This document shows, in pieces, positions 52,129 to 60,708 of a DNA stretch of 64,000 bases. Origin of the DNA: Oscillospiraceae bacterium (GTDB taxonomy: Bacteria > Bacillota > Clostridia > Oscillospirales > Ruminococcaceae); contig JAITEB010000015.1 in the NCBI GenBank assembly GCA_031282245.1, positions 1 through 64,000 of the forward strand. The letters are read 5' to 3'. Both the position numbers and the translations under genes were made by a program. The stretch's first letter is position 1; the number at the start of each line of letters is the position of its first letter. The notes below the pieces were generated by a model that saw nothing but the letters and a program-made list of their open reading frames with translations, was not told where the DNA came from and searched no databases.

Positions 52129-53094
52129 ATGCTCATAATACAGCGCTTGATATACAACAAACCCTGGATACTGCAGCGCGCGGATCCTTATGTGTATCGC
52201 CATACGGACGGCGTGTATTATTTTACCGCGTCCGTTCCTTCCTATGACCGTATCATACTGCGCAGGAGCGACAGTCTTTCAGGGCTTGCCGAAGCGAGGG
52301 AACATACGATTTGGAAAGCGCACGAAAGCGGCCCGGTAAGTAAGCATATCTGGGCCCCGGAGCTGCACTTCCTGTTCGGCAGATGGTATATCTATTTTGC
52401 CGGCGGCGAAAAGGAGGATGTCTGGAAAATTCGCCCGCATGTGCTCGAATGCGCCGGCCGCAACCCTGTCTGCGACGCTTGGATTGAAAAAGGGAAGATG
52501 AGGCCGGCCGAGGGCGACGATTTTTCTTTTCAGGCGTTTTCTTTAGACGCGACCGTGTTTTCGGTACACGGCGCATGGTATTGCGTCTGGGCGGAGAAAG
52601 TCGGCGTCGGCAAGCAGATTTCCAATCTTTACATTGCCCGAATGAAAAACGCTTATACGCTTGACACAGTACAAGTTCTGCTGACGACGCCCGATTACGA
52701 CTGGGAACGCCGCGGCTTCTGGGTCAACGAAGGCCCGGCCGTTATCATACGAAACAAGAGAGTTTTTCTGACCTATTCCGCCAGCGATACGGGCGTGCAC
52801 TACTGCATGGGTATGCTGACCGCGGACATCGACGCGGATTTGCTTGACCGCGCTTATTGGAAAAAAGAACGCTTCTCCGTGCTGAAAAGCAGCGCGGAGA
52901 AGCATGTCTACGGCCCGGGCCACAACTCGTTCACAAAGGATGAGGACGGGAACGACATACTTGTTTTTCACGCGAGGACGGAAACTGAAATTACAGGGAA
53001 CCCGCTCTACAACCCCAACCGCCACACCATGCTGATGCCGGTCGTGTGGAAAGACGGGGTGCCAACGTTCAATTTCGGGGAATACACTGTTTAA
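52129..53094 (+). CDS. Cytosolic GH43 alpha-L-arabinofuranosidase-like enzyme
   Basis: 321 residues, no signal peptide. GH43 residues: Asp in QRADPYVY, Asp in SLDATVF, Glu in VNEGPAVI. YYFTASVPSYDRI, HIWAPELHFL and YGPGHNSF match the subgroup of arabinofuranosidases that act on short arabino-oligosaccharides. Being cytosolic it would trim imported oligosaccharides. AGGAAGG lies before the ATG. A GH51 gene follows 17 nt later. Confidence 0.87.
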   Translation: MLIIQRLIYNKPWILQRADPYVYRHTDGVYYFTASVPSYDRIILRRSDSLSGLAEAREHTIWKAHESGPVSKHIWAPELHFLFGRWYIYFAGGEKEDVWKIRPHVLECAGRNPVCDAWIEKGKMRPAEGDDFSFQAFSLDATVFSVHGAWYCVWAEKVGVGKQISNLYIARMKNAYTLDTVQVLLTTPDYDWERRGFWVNEGPAVIIRNKRVFLTYSASDTGVHYCMGMLTADIDADLLDRAYWKKERFSVLKSSAEKHVYGPGHNSFTKDEDGNDILVFHARTETEITGNPLYNPNRHTMLMPVVWKDGVPTFNFGEYTV

Positions 53095-53111
53095 AGGAGT
53101 CTTTTATAATT

Positions 53112-54623
53112 ATGACAAAACTTATTATTTCAGAAAAGACAAAGCAAAGCCGCATAGCGCCTGAAATTTACGGGCATTTTTCAGAGCATCTGGGCCGATG
53201 TATCTACGAGGGCGTATACGTCGGCGAAAACAGTGAAATTCCAAACGTCAACGGTATGCGCGCCGATGTTGTCAATGCTCTCCGGGAATTGAAAATCCCT
53301 GTGCTCCGCTGGCCCGGCGGCTGCTTTGCGGACGAGTACCACTGGAAAGACGGCATAGGCCCCGCGGGGCTTCGCAAAAAGATGATCAACACGCACTGGG
53401 GCGGCGTTATCGAAGACAACAGCTTCGGAACGCACGAATTTTTTGAATTTTGCCGTCAGCTTGGCTGCAAGACCTATGTTAACGGCAACATGGGCAGCGG
53501 CGCCGTGCGGGAGATGAGCGAATGGATTGAATACATCACGTTTGGCGGCGTTTCGCCGATGGCGGATCTCCGCAGAAAAAACGGGCGGGAAGAGCCGTGG
53601 CAGCTGGATTATTTTGGGGTTGGAAACGAGAACTGGGGCTGCGGAGGGAATATGCTGCCTCAATACTACGGGAACAAATACAGACAGTATCAGACCTATC
53701 TAAGACACTATGGACAAAAAGAGCCTTTCCAGAAAGTGTGCTGCGGCGCGAACGCGGATGACGCTGACTGGACGCGCGGCGTTCTGGAAACGACGTTCAA
53801 GCGCTGCCCGGACTTTTTGCATGGATTTATGGACGGCCTTTCCCTGCACTATTACGTCCATCCCGGAGGCTGGGAAAACAAAGGTTCCGCAACGGAATTT
53901 GATAAAAACATCTGGTATCAGTCGCTCCGAAAAGCGCTCTATATGGACGCGCTTATAAACATGCACGCCGCCATAATGGACGAATTTGACCCGGAAAAAC
54001 GGATCGCCATGGTTGTGGACGAATGGGGCGCATGGTATGACGCTGAGCCGGGCACAAATCCGGGCTTCCTGTATCAGCAGAACACTGTGCGCGACGCGCT
54101 GATTGCGGCGGTTACGCTCAATATATTTAACAAGCGTTCCGACCGGGTGCGGATGGCCTGCCTTGCGCAGATGGTTAACGTGCTTCAGTCAGTGCTGCTT
54201 ACAGAAGGTTCCAAAATGCTTAAAACGCCGACCTATCATGTCATGCGCATGTACAGGCATCATCAGGGCGCCAGGCTTCTCGCAAGCCGTCTTGAAGGCA
54301 ATCCCGAAGCTGGCGGCGGGGAAAACACAGTGCCGAAATTAAGCGAATCCGTTTCGATGGACGCGGAAGGCGTCATAACTGTGACGCTTGGCAATCTTTC
54401 CTGCGAAAGCGGCGAGACAGTGGAAATTTTGACTGACGAACCGGGCTGGTCTGTCTCGGAAGCAAAGATTGTCGCCGCGGCGGATTTCCATAGCTATAAC
54501 GATTTTGCCAACAGCGACCGTGTGTCCGAGCTTGATTTTTCGGGCTGCGAATATTCCGCAAAAGGGCTTGCCGCAAATTTAGCTAAATCCTCCGTCGTCA
54601 TGCTGAGGCTGCAAAAGAAATAA
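53112..54623 (+). CDS. abfA: GH51 alpha-N-arabinofuranosidase
   Basis: 503 residues from ATG 53112 (AAAGGAGTC upstream). GH51 landmarks: PEIYGHFSEHLGRCIYEGVYVG (quoted in part), VLRWPGGCFADEYHW, acid/base Glu in VGNENWGCGG, and nucleophile Glu in VVDEWGAWYD. No signal peptide. It releases L-arabinose from the non-reducing end of arabino-oligosaccharides inside the cell. It is the last gene of the locus; araA/B/D genes to process arabinose are not in this window. Confidence 0.95.
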   Translation: MTKLIISEKTKQSRIAPEIYGHFSEHLGRCIYEGVYVGENSEIPNVNGMRADVVNALRELKIPVLRWPGGCFADEYHWKDGIGPAGLRKKMINTHWGGVIEDNSFGTHEFFEFCRQLGCKTYVNGNMGSGAVREMSEWIEYITFGGVSPMADLRRKNGREEPWQLDYFGVGNENWGCGGNMLPQYYGNKYRQYQTYLRHYGQKEPFQKVCCGANADDADWTRGVLETTFKRCPDFLHGFMDGLSLHYYVHPGGWENKGSATEFDKNIWYQSLRKALYMDALINMHAAIMDEFDPEKRIAMVVDEWGAWYDAEPGTNPGFLYQQNTVRDALIAAVTLNIFNKRSDRVRMACLAQMVNVLQSVLLTEGSKMLKTPTYHVMRMYRHHQGARLLASRLEGNPEAGGGENTVPKLSESVSMDAEGVITVTLGNLSCESGETVEILTDEPGWSVSEAKIVAAADFHSYNDFANSDRVSELDFSGCEYSAKGLAANLAKSSVVMLRLQKK

Positions 54624-54643
54624 CAGCTTTGCTGCAGAGACTA

Positions 54644-54700
54644 ATAAAGCCAAATCTTAAAAAATCCTTTTTGCCGCGGATTTTTAAGATTTGGCTTTAT
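54644..54700. terminator. Terminator closing the arabinan locus, shared with cysK
   Basis: Stem 54644-54667 pairs with 54678-54700 (AGCCAAATCTTAA against TTAAGATTTGGCT), with one extra A on the left. Confidence 0.88.
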
Positions 54701-54725
54701 ATAAGCTTTAAAAAAACACCGTTAT

Positions 54726-55661
54726 TTAGTCTTCTTTAAATAGGGCAGTAGAAAGATAACGCTCGCCGGTATCCGGAAGCAGGACTATTATCGTTTTGCC
54801 GTTGTTTTCCGGGCGCTTTGCAAGCTCGGTTGCGGCATACAGCGCGGCTCCGGAAGAAATTCCCACCAGAAGCCCTTCCGTTTTGGCCAGATCCTTTGCG
54901 GCGGCAAAAGACTGCTCGTTTTCAACCTGCAAAATCTCGTCAACCACATCGCTATCATAAGTTTTGGGAACAAACCCTGCGCCTATGCCCTGAATTTTGT
55001 GCGGGCCGGGCTTTCCGCCGGAAAGAACAGGCGAATCCTTCGGTTCGACGGCCACTATTTTGACAGAAGGCTTATTCTCTTTAAGATAGCCTCCAACGCC
55101 GCTGATAGTGCCGCCGGTGCCCACGCCGCCCACAAAAATGTCAACCTCGCCCTCTGAATCTTCCCAGATTTCCGGGCCGGTGGTGGCTCTGTGTATAGCC
55201 GGATTCGCGGGGTTTTCAAACTGCTGGAGTATAATTGCGTTCGGAGTTTCGGCGGCAAGGGCGACGGCTTTTGCGATAGCCCCCTTCATTCCCTCAGCTC
55301 CGGGGGTGAGGACAATCTCGCTTCCCAAAGCTTTCAAGAGATTACGGCGCTCAATGCTCATGGTTTCCGGCATGGTAAGTATCAGCCGGTAACCTTTTGC
55401 GGCCGCCACAGAAGCAAGCGCTATGCCCGTGTTTCCGCTTGTCGGTTCAATAATAACCGAATCGCCGTTGAGCAGTCCCTTTTCCTCAGCGTCCTTTATC
55501 ATGGCATAGCCAATGCGGTCTTTGACGCTTCCGGCGGGGTTGAAGGCTTCTATTTTCGCTATAATTTTAGCGTTCAAGCCTTTTGATTTATTATAATTGC
55601 CTATTTCCAGAAGCGGTGTTTTGCCTATTAAATCCGTAAAACTTTTTGCTATTTTTGACAT
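54726..55661 (-). CDS. cysK: Cysteine synthase A (O-acetylserine sulfhydrylase)
   Basis: 311 residues, PLP enzyme. The cofactor Lys is K47 in [20 protein letters not shown] binds the amino-acid substrate, and [11 protein letters not shown] holds the phosphate. It makes cysteine from O-acetylserine and sulfide. No cysE is beside it. AAGGAGG lies before the ATG. The promoter is near consensus and carries the 21-bp repeat also found at metQ. Confidence 0.95.
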   Translation of the reverse strand: MSKIAKSFTDLIGKTPLLEIGNYNKSKGLNAKIIAKIEAFNPAGSVKDRIGYAMIKDAEEKGLLNGDSVIIEPTSGNTGIALASVAAAKGYRLILTMPETMSIERRNLLKALGSEIVLTPGAEGMKGAIAKAVALAAETPNAIILQQFENPANPAIHRATTGPEIWEDSEGEVDIFVGGVGTGGTISGVGGYLKENKPSVKIVAVEPKDSPVLSGGKPGPHKIQGIGAGFVPKTYDSDVVDEILQVENEQSFAAAKDLAKTEGLLVGISSGAALYAATELAKRPENNGKTIIVLLPDTGERYLSTALFKED

Positions 55662-55696
55662 GATATAAGTCCTCCTTAAAAATTTATAACATATAA

Positions 55697-55717
55697 AACA
55701 TATTGTTATTATATGTT
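55697..55717 (-). promoter_or_regulatory. Candidate sulfur operator at cysK
   Basis: Inverted repeat AACATAT-N7-ATATGTT, 1 bp downstream of the cysK -10 box. A third AACATAT half-site at 55688-55694 extends it. Half-sites and spacing are the same as at metQ (13849-13869). Confidence 0.65.
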
Positions 55718-55718
55718 T

Positions 55719-55747
55719 ATTATATTCAGTTCAGACTATTTTGTCAA
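55719..55747 (-). promoter_or_regulatory. Consensus promoter of cysK
   Basis: On the minus strand: TTGACA (55742-55747), 17-nt spacer, TATAAT (55719-55724). Confidence 0.88.
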
Positions 55748-55801
55748 TAGCTTTTGCGCGAAAAAATAAAACAAGTTTTTCCCGCTGTTTACGCACAAAA
55801 A

Positions 55802-55826
55802 AACTGGCAGCTTTATACTGCCAGTT
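55802..55826 (-). terminator. Terminator of rex
   Basis: AACTGGCAG (55802-55810), loop, CTGCCAGTT (55818-55826). On the minus strand a run of T follows. Confidence 0.85.
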
Positions 55827-55838
55827 CTAAATATTAAA

Positions 55839-56477
55839 TTATTTTGCCGCTTCTTTAAGCTGATACGAAAGCGTCATAAGACTGTCGGAAAGATAGACGT
55901 TCTCAACAGCAACCCCCGGATGCGAAAGCCCAAAATCATAGTGCGAAAAGTTCCAAAAAGCTTTCACTCCGTAGCGTATAAGATCCTCCGCAAGCTTCCC
56001 CGCGCTCTCTTTTGGTATGCACAAAAACGCGGCTTCCGGTCTTTTCTCCCCGCAGAAAGCTTTAAGGCCGTCCATGCTCTTCACTTCCAGGTTCAGAAGC
56101 TGCCTGCCTATGACATTCTCATTTCGGTCGAAAACGCCAATAAGCCGGAAGCCGCTGTTCTCGAAGTCCATATGAAAAGCTATCGCCTTTCCAAGGTTTC
56201 CCGCCCCTATGAGTATCGCCCTGCTTTTGCGCGAAAGATCAAGTATTCGGCAAATCTCGCTGTAGAGATAGTCGACGTTGTAACCGTAACCCTGCTGGCC
56301 AAACTCTCCAAAGCAATTTAAATCCTGCCTGATCTGCGAGGCGGTCAGCCCCATTTGCTGGGAAAGCTCGCTTGAAGAAGTGCGGGAGATGCCGTTTTCT
56401 TTAAGATCCCTCAAGAACCTGTAATATCTTGGCAAACGCCGTATGACTGAATTTGAAATATTTTCTTTTTTGTTCAC
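55839..56477 (-). CDS. rex: Redox-sensing transcriptional repressor Rex
   Basis: 212 residues. Winged helix with VIRRLPRYYRFLRDL and SSELSQQMGLTASQIRQDLNCFG (in part), FGQQGYGYNV, then the Rossmann NADH-sensing site AILIGAGNLGKAI and the ENVYLSD end region. Rex represses fermentation and other redox genes and lets go when NADH rises. It is preceded 26 nt upstream by a small membrane-protein gene on the same strand. Confidence 0.94.
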   Translation of the reverse strand: MNKKENISNSVIRRLPRYYRFLRDLKENGISRTSSSELSQQMGLTASQIRQDLNCFGEFGQQGYGYNVDYLYSEICRILDLSRKSRAILIGAGNLGKAIAFHMDFENSGFRLIGVFDRNENVIGRQLLNLEVKSMDGLKAFCGEKRPEAAFLCIPKESAGKLAEDLIRYGVKAFWNFSHYDFGLSHPGVAVENVYLSDSLMTLSYQLKEAAK

Positions 56478-56503
56478 ACAAGGGCCACCCGCTGTAGTTA
56501 TTT

Positions 56504-56764
56504 TTAAACATTCAAAATCTTGATTACAATTTTGACTATAATTCTAATCAATAATCCAGTGACGGCGCCGATTATGGCGCCGATTTTCCAAGCGTTATCA
56601 TAATCGGATAACCAGCCAATAATAAGTCCGACAATAAAGCCCAAGATTCCGCCCCACATTTCCAAAAAAGGATAAACATAGGAAAGAAAAGACAAAATCA
56701 ATCTGCGACTAAGGGGATTTTTATTTCTACGACGGGGACGATAGGGCGTATTATTTATACTCAT
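56504..56764 (-). CDS. Small membrane protein upstream of rex
   Basis: 86 residues from ATG 56764 (TGAGG upstream). A basic N-terminus (PYRPRRRNKNPLSRR) is followed by two hydrophobic helices with Gly-rich packing (GGILGFIVGLIIGWL and KIGAIIGAVTGLLI). I recognise no family. A longer in-frame reading runs back into the transposase-like gene and is not used. It may share a transcript with rex, 26 nt downstream. Confidence 0.6.
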   Translation of the reverse strand: MSINNTPYRPRRRNKNPLSRRLILSFLSYVYPFLEMWGGILGFIVGLIIGWLSDYDNAWKIGAIIGAVTGLLIRIIVKIVIKILNV

Positions 56765-56852
56765 ATTTTTTGAAACCTCACTTTGCAAAGTAAATATGCC
56801 GAATGATTTGAAAGACAAACACAATGCGGCAACGCGCTCCCAAACAGGCGGC

Positions 56853-57878
56853 TCAAGCGTCCATAGAAAGCGAAATGTTTTCGCCCCTGTTAAAGCGGCC
56901 CGCGGGCGTTTCTCCAAAATTGGGAAAGCCGTTGTTTGGCCTCTCATAGTTATACCCGCTTAGCCAGGTTTCAAAGTCGTAGCACAAAGCCTCCAAAGTT
57001 TGGTGCTTGCCGGATTTAATAGCCTTTTTTAAAAACTCGTCAAGAAAAATATGCTTAAATTTCTCAACGAAGCCGTTTGTGGCAGGTTTTTTATTTCTGC
57101 TTTCGATATGTTCCACCCGGTTTAATCTAAGATAGGTCTTGACCGGGCTGCTGTGGGAGACAAACTTCGGGCCCGAACCGCTGACGAGAGCGCCCACCCT
57201 TATGCGCTTTGAATTAAAAAAAGGGAAAACTCTTACATGCAGAAGATAGGCAAGCTCTTCCGCGCTTTCGCTTTGAGAGATATCCGCAAATGCAAAAGAA
57301 GAATACGCGTCAACGACCGCGCTTAAATAAAGCCGCCCCAAAACCGGGTGAGTCCCCGCATAATAAACATCCGCGCTGAGGGTTTGCCCCGGCCGAACAA
57401 GCCGGAAATTCCGCTCTTTAAAAGCCGGGTTCAGCTTTTCGCAGCGCCGGATCTTTTCTTTGCCAAGCTGGAAACCCTGTTTTATATTCATAAATTCCAG
57501 TCTGTTCCAGCGGTCTTTAATAGTCGCAATGCCGTTTTTGATCAGGATCTTCTGCACGGTCGGGGATGAGATAGTGATTCCCTGCCTTTCCAGTTCTTCG
57601 GCAATGTGGATACAGCCCCAGGCAGGGTTTTCTATGCTGACGTCCACAATTTTTTTCACAACGCTTTCAGGCGTCGTGCGCGGGTTATGTTTCGGGGTCG
57701 AGGGCAGGTCGAAAAGCCCGTCAACGCCAAAACGTTCGTATCTTTTTTTCCAGCCGTAAAAGCTGCTGCGGTTCATACCGCTGTTGCGGCAGGCTTCGCT
57801 GATATTGCCCAGTTTTTCAGCCAGGTCTAGTACTTGGAGCCTCCGCTCCACGATTGGTGAATAATTTTGTTCTTTCAT
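56853..57878 (-). CDS. IS481-like transposase-related protein with a broken catalytic triad
   Basis: 341 residues from ATG 57878 (GAGG upstream). The N-terminal helix-turn-helix reads LAEKLGNISEACRNSGMNRSSFYGWKKRYE (quoted in part), followed by an rve-type integrase core. The first acidic residue (SADVYYAG) and the final Glu (TNGFVEKFKH) are present. The second motif, normally T-D-N-G-x-E/A-F/Y, reads V-S-G-S-G-P-K-F, so its Asp is gone. I see no terminal inverted repeats, and the gene has a good host-type promoter. It may be a dead IS or a domesticated DNA-binding protein. Confidence 0.75.
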   Translation of the reverse strand: MKEQNYSPIVERRLQVLDLAEKLGNISEACRNSGMNRSSFYGWKKRYERFGVDGLFDLPSTPKHNPRTTPESVVKKIVDVSIENPAWGCIHIAEELERQGITISSPTVQKILIKNGIATIKDRWNRLEFMNIKQGFQLGKEKIRRCEKLNPAFKERNFRLVRPGQTLSADVYYAGTHPVLGRLYLSAVVDAYSSFAFADISQSESAEELAYLLHVRVFPFFNSKRIRVGALVSGSGPKFVSHSSPVKTYLRLNRVEHIESRNKKPATNGFVEKFKHIFLDEFLKKAIKSGKHQTLEALCYDFETWLSGYNYERPNNGFPNFGETPAGRFNRGENISLSMDA

Positions 57879-57901
57879 CTTCAGTGTCCTCACTTAAAAT
57901 G

Positions 57902-57913
57902 TCATAATTATGA
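57902..57913. promoter_or_regulatory. Palindrome in the leader of the transposase-like gene
   Basis: Perfect TCATAATTATGA. It could be a binding site for the gene's own helix-turn-helix. Confidence 0.35.
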
Positions 57914-57959
57914 TAGTTTTTTGGAACAGGTATAATATAGCTTGCGTGTACCTTTTTTT

Positions 57960-57988
57960 ATTTTACAGTATTTGGACAAATTTATCAA
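57960..57988 (-). promoter_or_regulatory. Promoter of the transposase-like gene
   Basis: On the minus strand: TTGATA (57983-57988), 17-nt spacer, TAAAAT (57960-57965). The rest of 57879-58185 is AT-rich and I see no gene in it. Confidence 0.55.
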
Positions 57989-58185
57989 TAGTATTGCAGA
58001 GCCTTTTATACAACAGTCACAGAAACTCAGATAATATTATTCAGCATTTGTTTTGTTTATAGTCCAAGTTTAGCGTTTGCGCTCTGAAAAACAGGGAAAA
58101 GTTCCAGAGATAATTATAGTTTGCCAAGCGTTTTTGTAAGTTTAAATAATAAATTAAATTAAATTTTGTGGAATTTGCCAGATTA

Positions 58186-58368
58186 CTATTTCTCGTTTTC
58201 TTCGACAAATTCTTTTGAAAATTCCACATCCTGGTCTGACAACACAGGCGTCCCGCGCCTGTCGCGCTTTGTATAATCCGTTGCGGCCGGGGCGGCGCCG
58301 CGTGTGAAAATACGTTTATCCAGCGAGTTTATCCTGTTAATATTGTTTTTCTTATTTTTTCGCGTCAT
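58186..58368 (-). CDS. Small DUF3787-like protein
   Basis: 60 residues from ATG 58368, with AAGGAG about 9 nt upstream. The N-terminus is basic (MTRKNKKNNINRINSLDKR). The end pattern T-P-V-L-S-D-x-x-V-E-F-S-K-E-F-V-E-E-N-E-K resembles the ~55-residue clostridial DUF3787 proteins, which end in V-x-x-A-K-x-W-V-x-x-N-x-K. The match is by eye and weak. No function is known. Confidence 0.5.
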   Translation of the reverse strand: MTRKNKKNNINRINSLDKRIFTRGAAPAATDYTKRDRRGTPVLSDQDVEFSKEFVEENEK

Positions 58369-58473
58369 TTCCGGGCGCTCCTTTTTAATATAAGATTTAA
58401 TTATATTTTTTGAAAAAACCCGGAATTTATTCAGCCGCAGATCAATTCTCAAAAAGCGCCTTGAATAAACAAG

Positions 58474-58509
58474 AAATCCGCGCCAGCTTTATTGGGCTGG
58501 CGCGGATTT
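58474..58509 (-). terminator. Terminator of livK
   Basis: AAATCCGCGCCAGC (58474-58487) pairs with GCTGGCGCGGATTT (58496-58509), 14 bp. Confidence 0.88.
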
Positions 58510-58526
58510 TAATTTAGCCCGAAATC

Positions 58527-59846
58527 TTACTGCTTGAGCAGGTCGTCAATGCTGGCCAGTTCGGTCAGAGCTTCCCAGCCGGTTACGAAAGTTTCGTCAG
58601 TGGGAACAACCCTGGACAGAAGCATTTCCTGTGTGCCAAGGCGTTTGCCGCCAGCATAGTCGATAACGCCGCCGAAGGGGTTCTTAATCGGAGCTTCTTC
58701 AAGGGCTTTCATGTAGCTCTCCCAAGTGACCTCTTTGCCCTCAAGCCTGCGGAGACCTTCGCAGAAGAAGTGCGCGGCAATCCAGCCAGTCTGGGCATAG
58801 GCGTTCATGGCGTATTCTTCCGGCGCCCATTGCTGATAAAGCGCGAGACCGTCTGCGTCGTCATAAGCGACCCAGCCAAGGCCGTATACTTCAAACTTGC
58901 CCTGAATGTCGGCGACAACAGCCTCGGACATTGCGGAAGACACGTTAACATAAGTGGTGATGCAGTCTTTGTTGACGCTCTGTGCGGCAAGTTCTTTCAC
59001 GATTGTGGGCATCGTGCCCTGAATAGAGGCGACGACAATAAAGTCTACGCCAGCGTTCTTGATAGAAGTGACGGCCGCGGAAACGTCAGCCGCGCCGGCT
59101 GTAACTTCCTGCTCGACATATTCAATGCCAAGCTCGTCAAGCTGGGCGACAGCGCCTCTGCGAATATCCGTGCCCGCGTCGTCGTTGGTGTAAATAATGC
59201 CGACTTTTGCGGCGTCGAACTTACCGACGGCATAAGCGACCATGATTCTGCCCTCTGTAACATAAATGGGCTGAACCGGGAAGATATTATAGCCTTCTTC
59301 GTTGGTGGTCGCTTGCTCGGCGTAAAGCTGACCGATGCCGGTTGCGAAATAAACGGCGGGAATGCCGTATTCTTTCAGATCTTCAATAGTAGCGCCGACA
59401 ACGGGCGTTCCGAAATGTCCGACAATGGCGAAAGCCTCTTCGTCCTCAACAAGATTAGCCAGAGCGGCCTTGCCTTTTGCGGGGTCGAACTCGTCGTCCG
59501 TGATGTGATTAAAATTGATTGTGCGGCCGTCAATGCCGCCCGCGTCGTTTACCATTGCGACATAAGCCTCAAGACCGGCCAGGAACGGCGTGCCGACAGC
59601 GGCATACGCGCCGGACGTACAAGCGGAGTTGCCAATCAGGACTTCCGTGTCCGTAATGCCCTGAACAAAGCTTGTCGGCTCAGCAGGGGCGGGAGTTTCC
59701 TCACTTGGGGCGGCGGGGGCTTCCTCAGAAGGGGTGGTGTCAGCCGTTGACGCGGGCGGCGCTGTGGACGTTGTGTCTCCGGCGGCACACGACGTAATCG
59801 ACAGGATCATTACTACTGAAAACAGTATAGCGAACAGCTTTTTCAT
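58527..59846 (-). CDS. livK: Branched-chain amino-acid type ABC binding lipoprotein
   Basis: 439 residues from ATG 59846; GGAGG lies upstream and a longer start would include that site. Lipobox SITSCAAG, then a Thr/Pro/Glu-rich tether to about residue 55. Type I binding fold: VLIGNSACTSGAYAAVG, GRTINFNHITDDEFDPAKG, AIVGHFGTPV, and VGIIYTNDDAGTDI. It is the last gene after livHMGF on the same strand, with 139 nt between, so it may also have its own start. Leu/Ile/Val is the family's usual cargo, but other amides are possible. Confidence 0.88.
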   Translation of the reverse strand: MKKLFAILFSVVMILSITSCAAGDTTSTAPPASTADTTPSEEAPAAPSEETPAPAEPTSFVQGITDTEVLIGNSACTSGAYAAVGTPFLAGLEAYVAMVNDAGGIDGRTINFNHITDDEFDPAKGKAALANLVEDEEAFAIVGHFGTPVVGATIEDLKEYGIPAVYFATGIGQLYAEQATTNEEGYNIFPVQPIYVTEGRIMVAYAVGKFDAAKVGIIYTNDDAGTDIRRGAVAQLDELGIEYVEQEVTAGAADVSAAVTSIKNAGVDFIVVASIQGTMPTIVKELAAQSVNKDCITTYVNVSSAMSEAVVADIQGKFEVYGLGWVAYDDADGLALYQQWAPEEYAMNAYAQTGWIAAHFFCEGLRRLEGKEVTWESYMKALEEAPIKNPFGGVIDYAGGKRLGTQEMLLSRVVPTDETFVTGWEALTELASIDDLLKQ

Positions 59847-59985
59847 TAATTTTTTTCCTCCGTTCAAAATTAAAGAATAAAATAATTATATATGACACAC
59901 GCGCAAAGACGTGCAATCACCGTTATTGGCGGACGCGCGGCGCGCATCCGTATGGGGACAAACTCAGCTTGAGAATGCGTCCCTG

Positions 59986-60708
59986 TCAGGACGCGTCTCC
60001 CAAATAAGCCTTAATCAGGCGGGGATCTCTGGCAAGTTCGACCGCAGGGCCGTGAACATGAATTTCCCCCACTTCCAGCACATAGCCATAGTCCGCGATC
60101 TTCAGCGTCTGAAGCGCGTTCTGTTCGACAATCACAACAGTTGTGCCCTCGTTCTTGATTTCTTTTATGATTGCAAAAATGTCCCGCACCACCAGCGGCG
60201 CAAGCCCCAATGAAGGCTCGTCAAGCAGAAGTATCTTCGGGTTCGCCATCAGCGCGCGGGCGATCGCCAGCATTTGCAGCTCGCCCCCGGAAAGCGTGTA
60301 ACTCATCTGCTTTTTACGTTCCATCAGGCGCGGGAAATATTTATAGCACCGCTCAAAGCCTTTTTGTATGATATTTTTATCTTTCAGAACAAAAGTTCCA
60401 ACTTTCAAATTTTCCTCCACGGTTAGATCGCCGAAAATCTGTCGCCCTTCCGGGGACTGCGAAATGCCCAGCTTCGCGATTTTCTCCGCGTCCATGTTCG
60501 TGATATTCCTGCCATAGTAGCTGATTGCGCCCTCCGCCGCGCGGACAAGACCGGAAATGGTTCGCAAAGTACTGGTTTTCCCCGCGCCGTTTGCGCCCAG
60601 CAGGGCGACGACGCTGCCCTCCGGCACTTCTATGTCAATGCCCTTGACAGCCTCAATAGCGCCATAGCGTATTTTAAGTCCCTCTATTCGGAGCGCCGCT
60701 TCGCTCAT
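59986..60708 (-). CDS. livF: Branched-chain amino-acid ABC ATPase LivF
   Basis: 240 residues from ATG 60708. Walker A LGANGAGKT, signature LSGGELQM, Walker B ILLLDEPSLGL, switch region VIVEQNALQTL. The LivF mark GISQSPEGRQIFGDLTVEENL (in part) is present. Its ATG overlaps the livG stop by 4 nt (ATGA), so translation is coupled. Confidence 0.93.
   Translation of the reverse strand: MSEAALRIEGLKIRYGAIEAVKGIDIEVPEGSVVALLGANGAGKTSTLRTISGLVRAAEGAISYYGRNITNMDAEKIAKLGISQSPEGRQIFGDLTVEENLKVGTFVLKDKNIIQKGFERCYKYFPRLMERKKQMSYTLSGGELQMLAIARALMANPKILLLDEPSLGLAPLVVRDIFAIIKEIKNEGTTVVIVEQNALQTLKIADYGYVLEVGEIHVHGPAVELARDPRLIKAYLGDAS

Noticed and set aside
58041-58229. A 62-codon Asn/Leu-rich minus-strand frame
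   Set aside because: AT-rich composition, no ribosome site, and it overlaps the end of the better-supported 60-residue gene.
58770-59750. A 326-codon plus-strand frame over livK
   Set aside because: Antisense to a clear binding lipoprotein, with low-complexity composition at its end.
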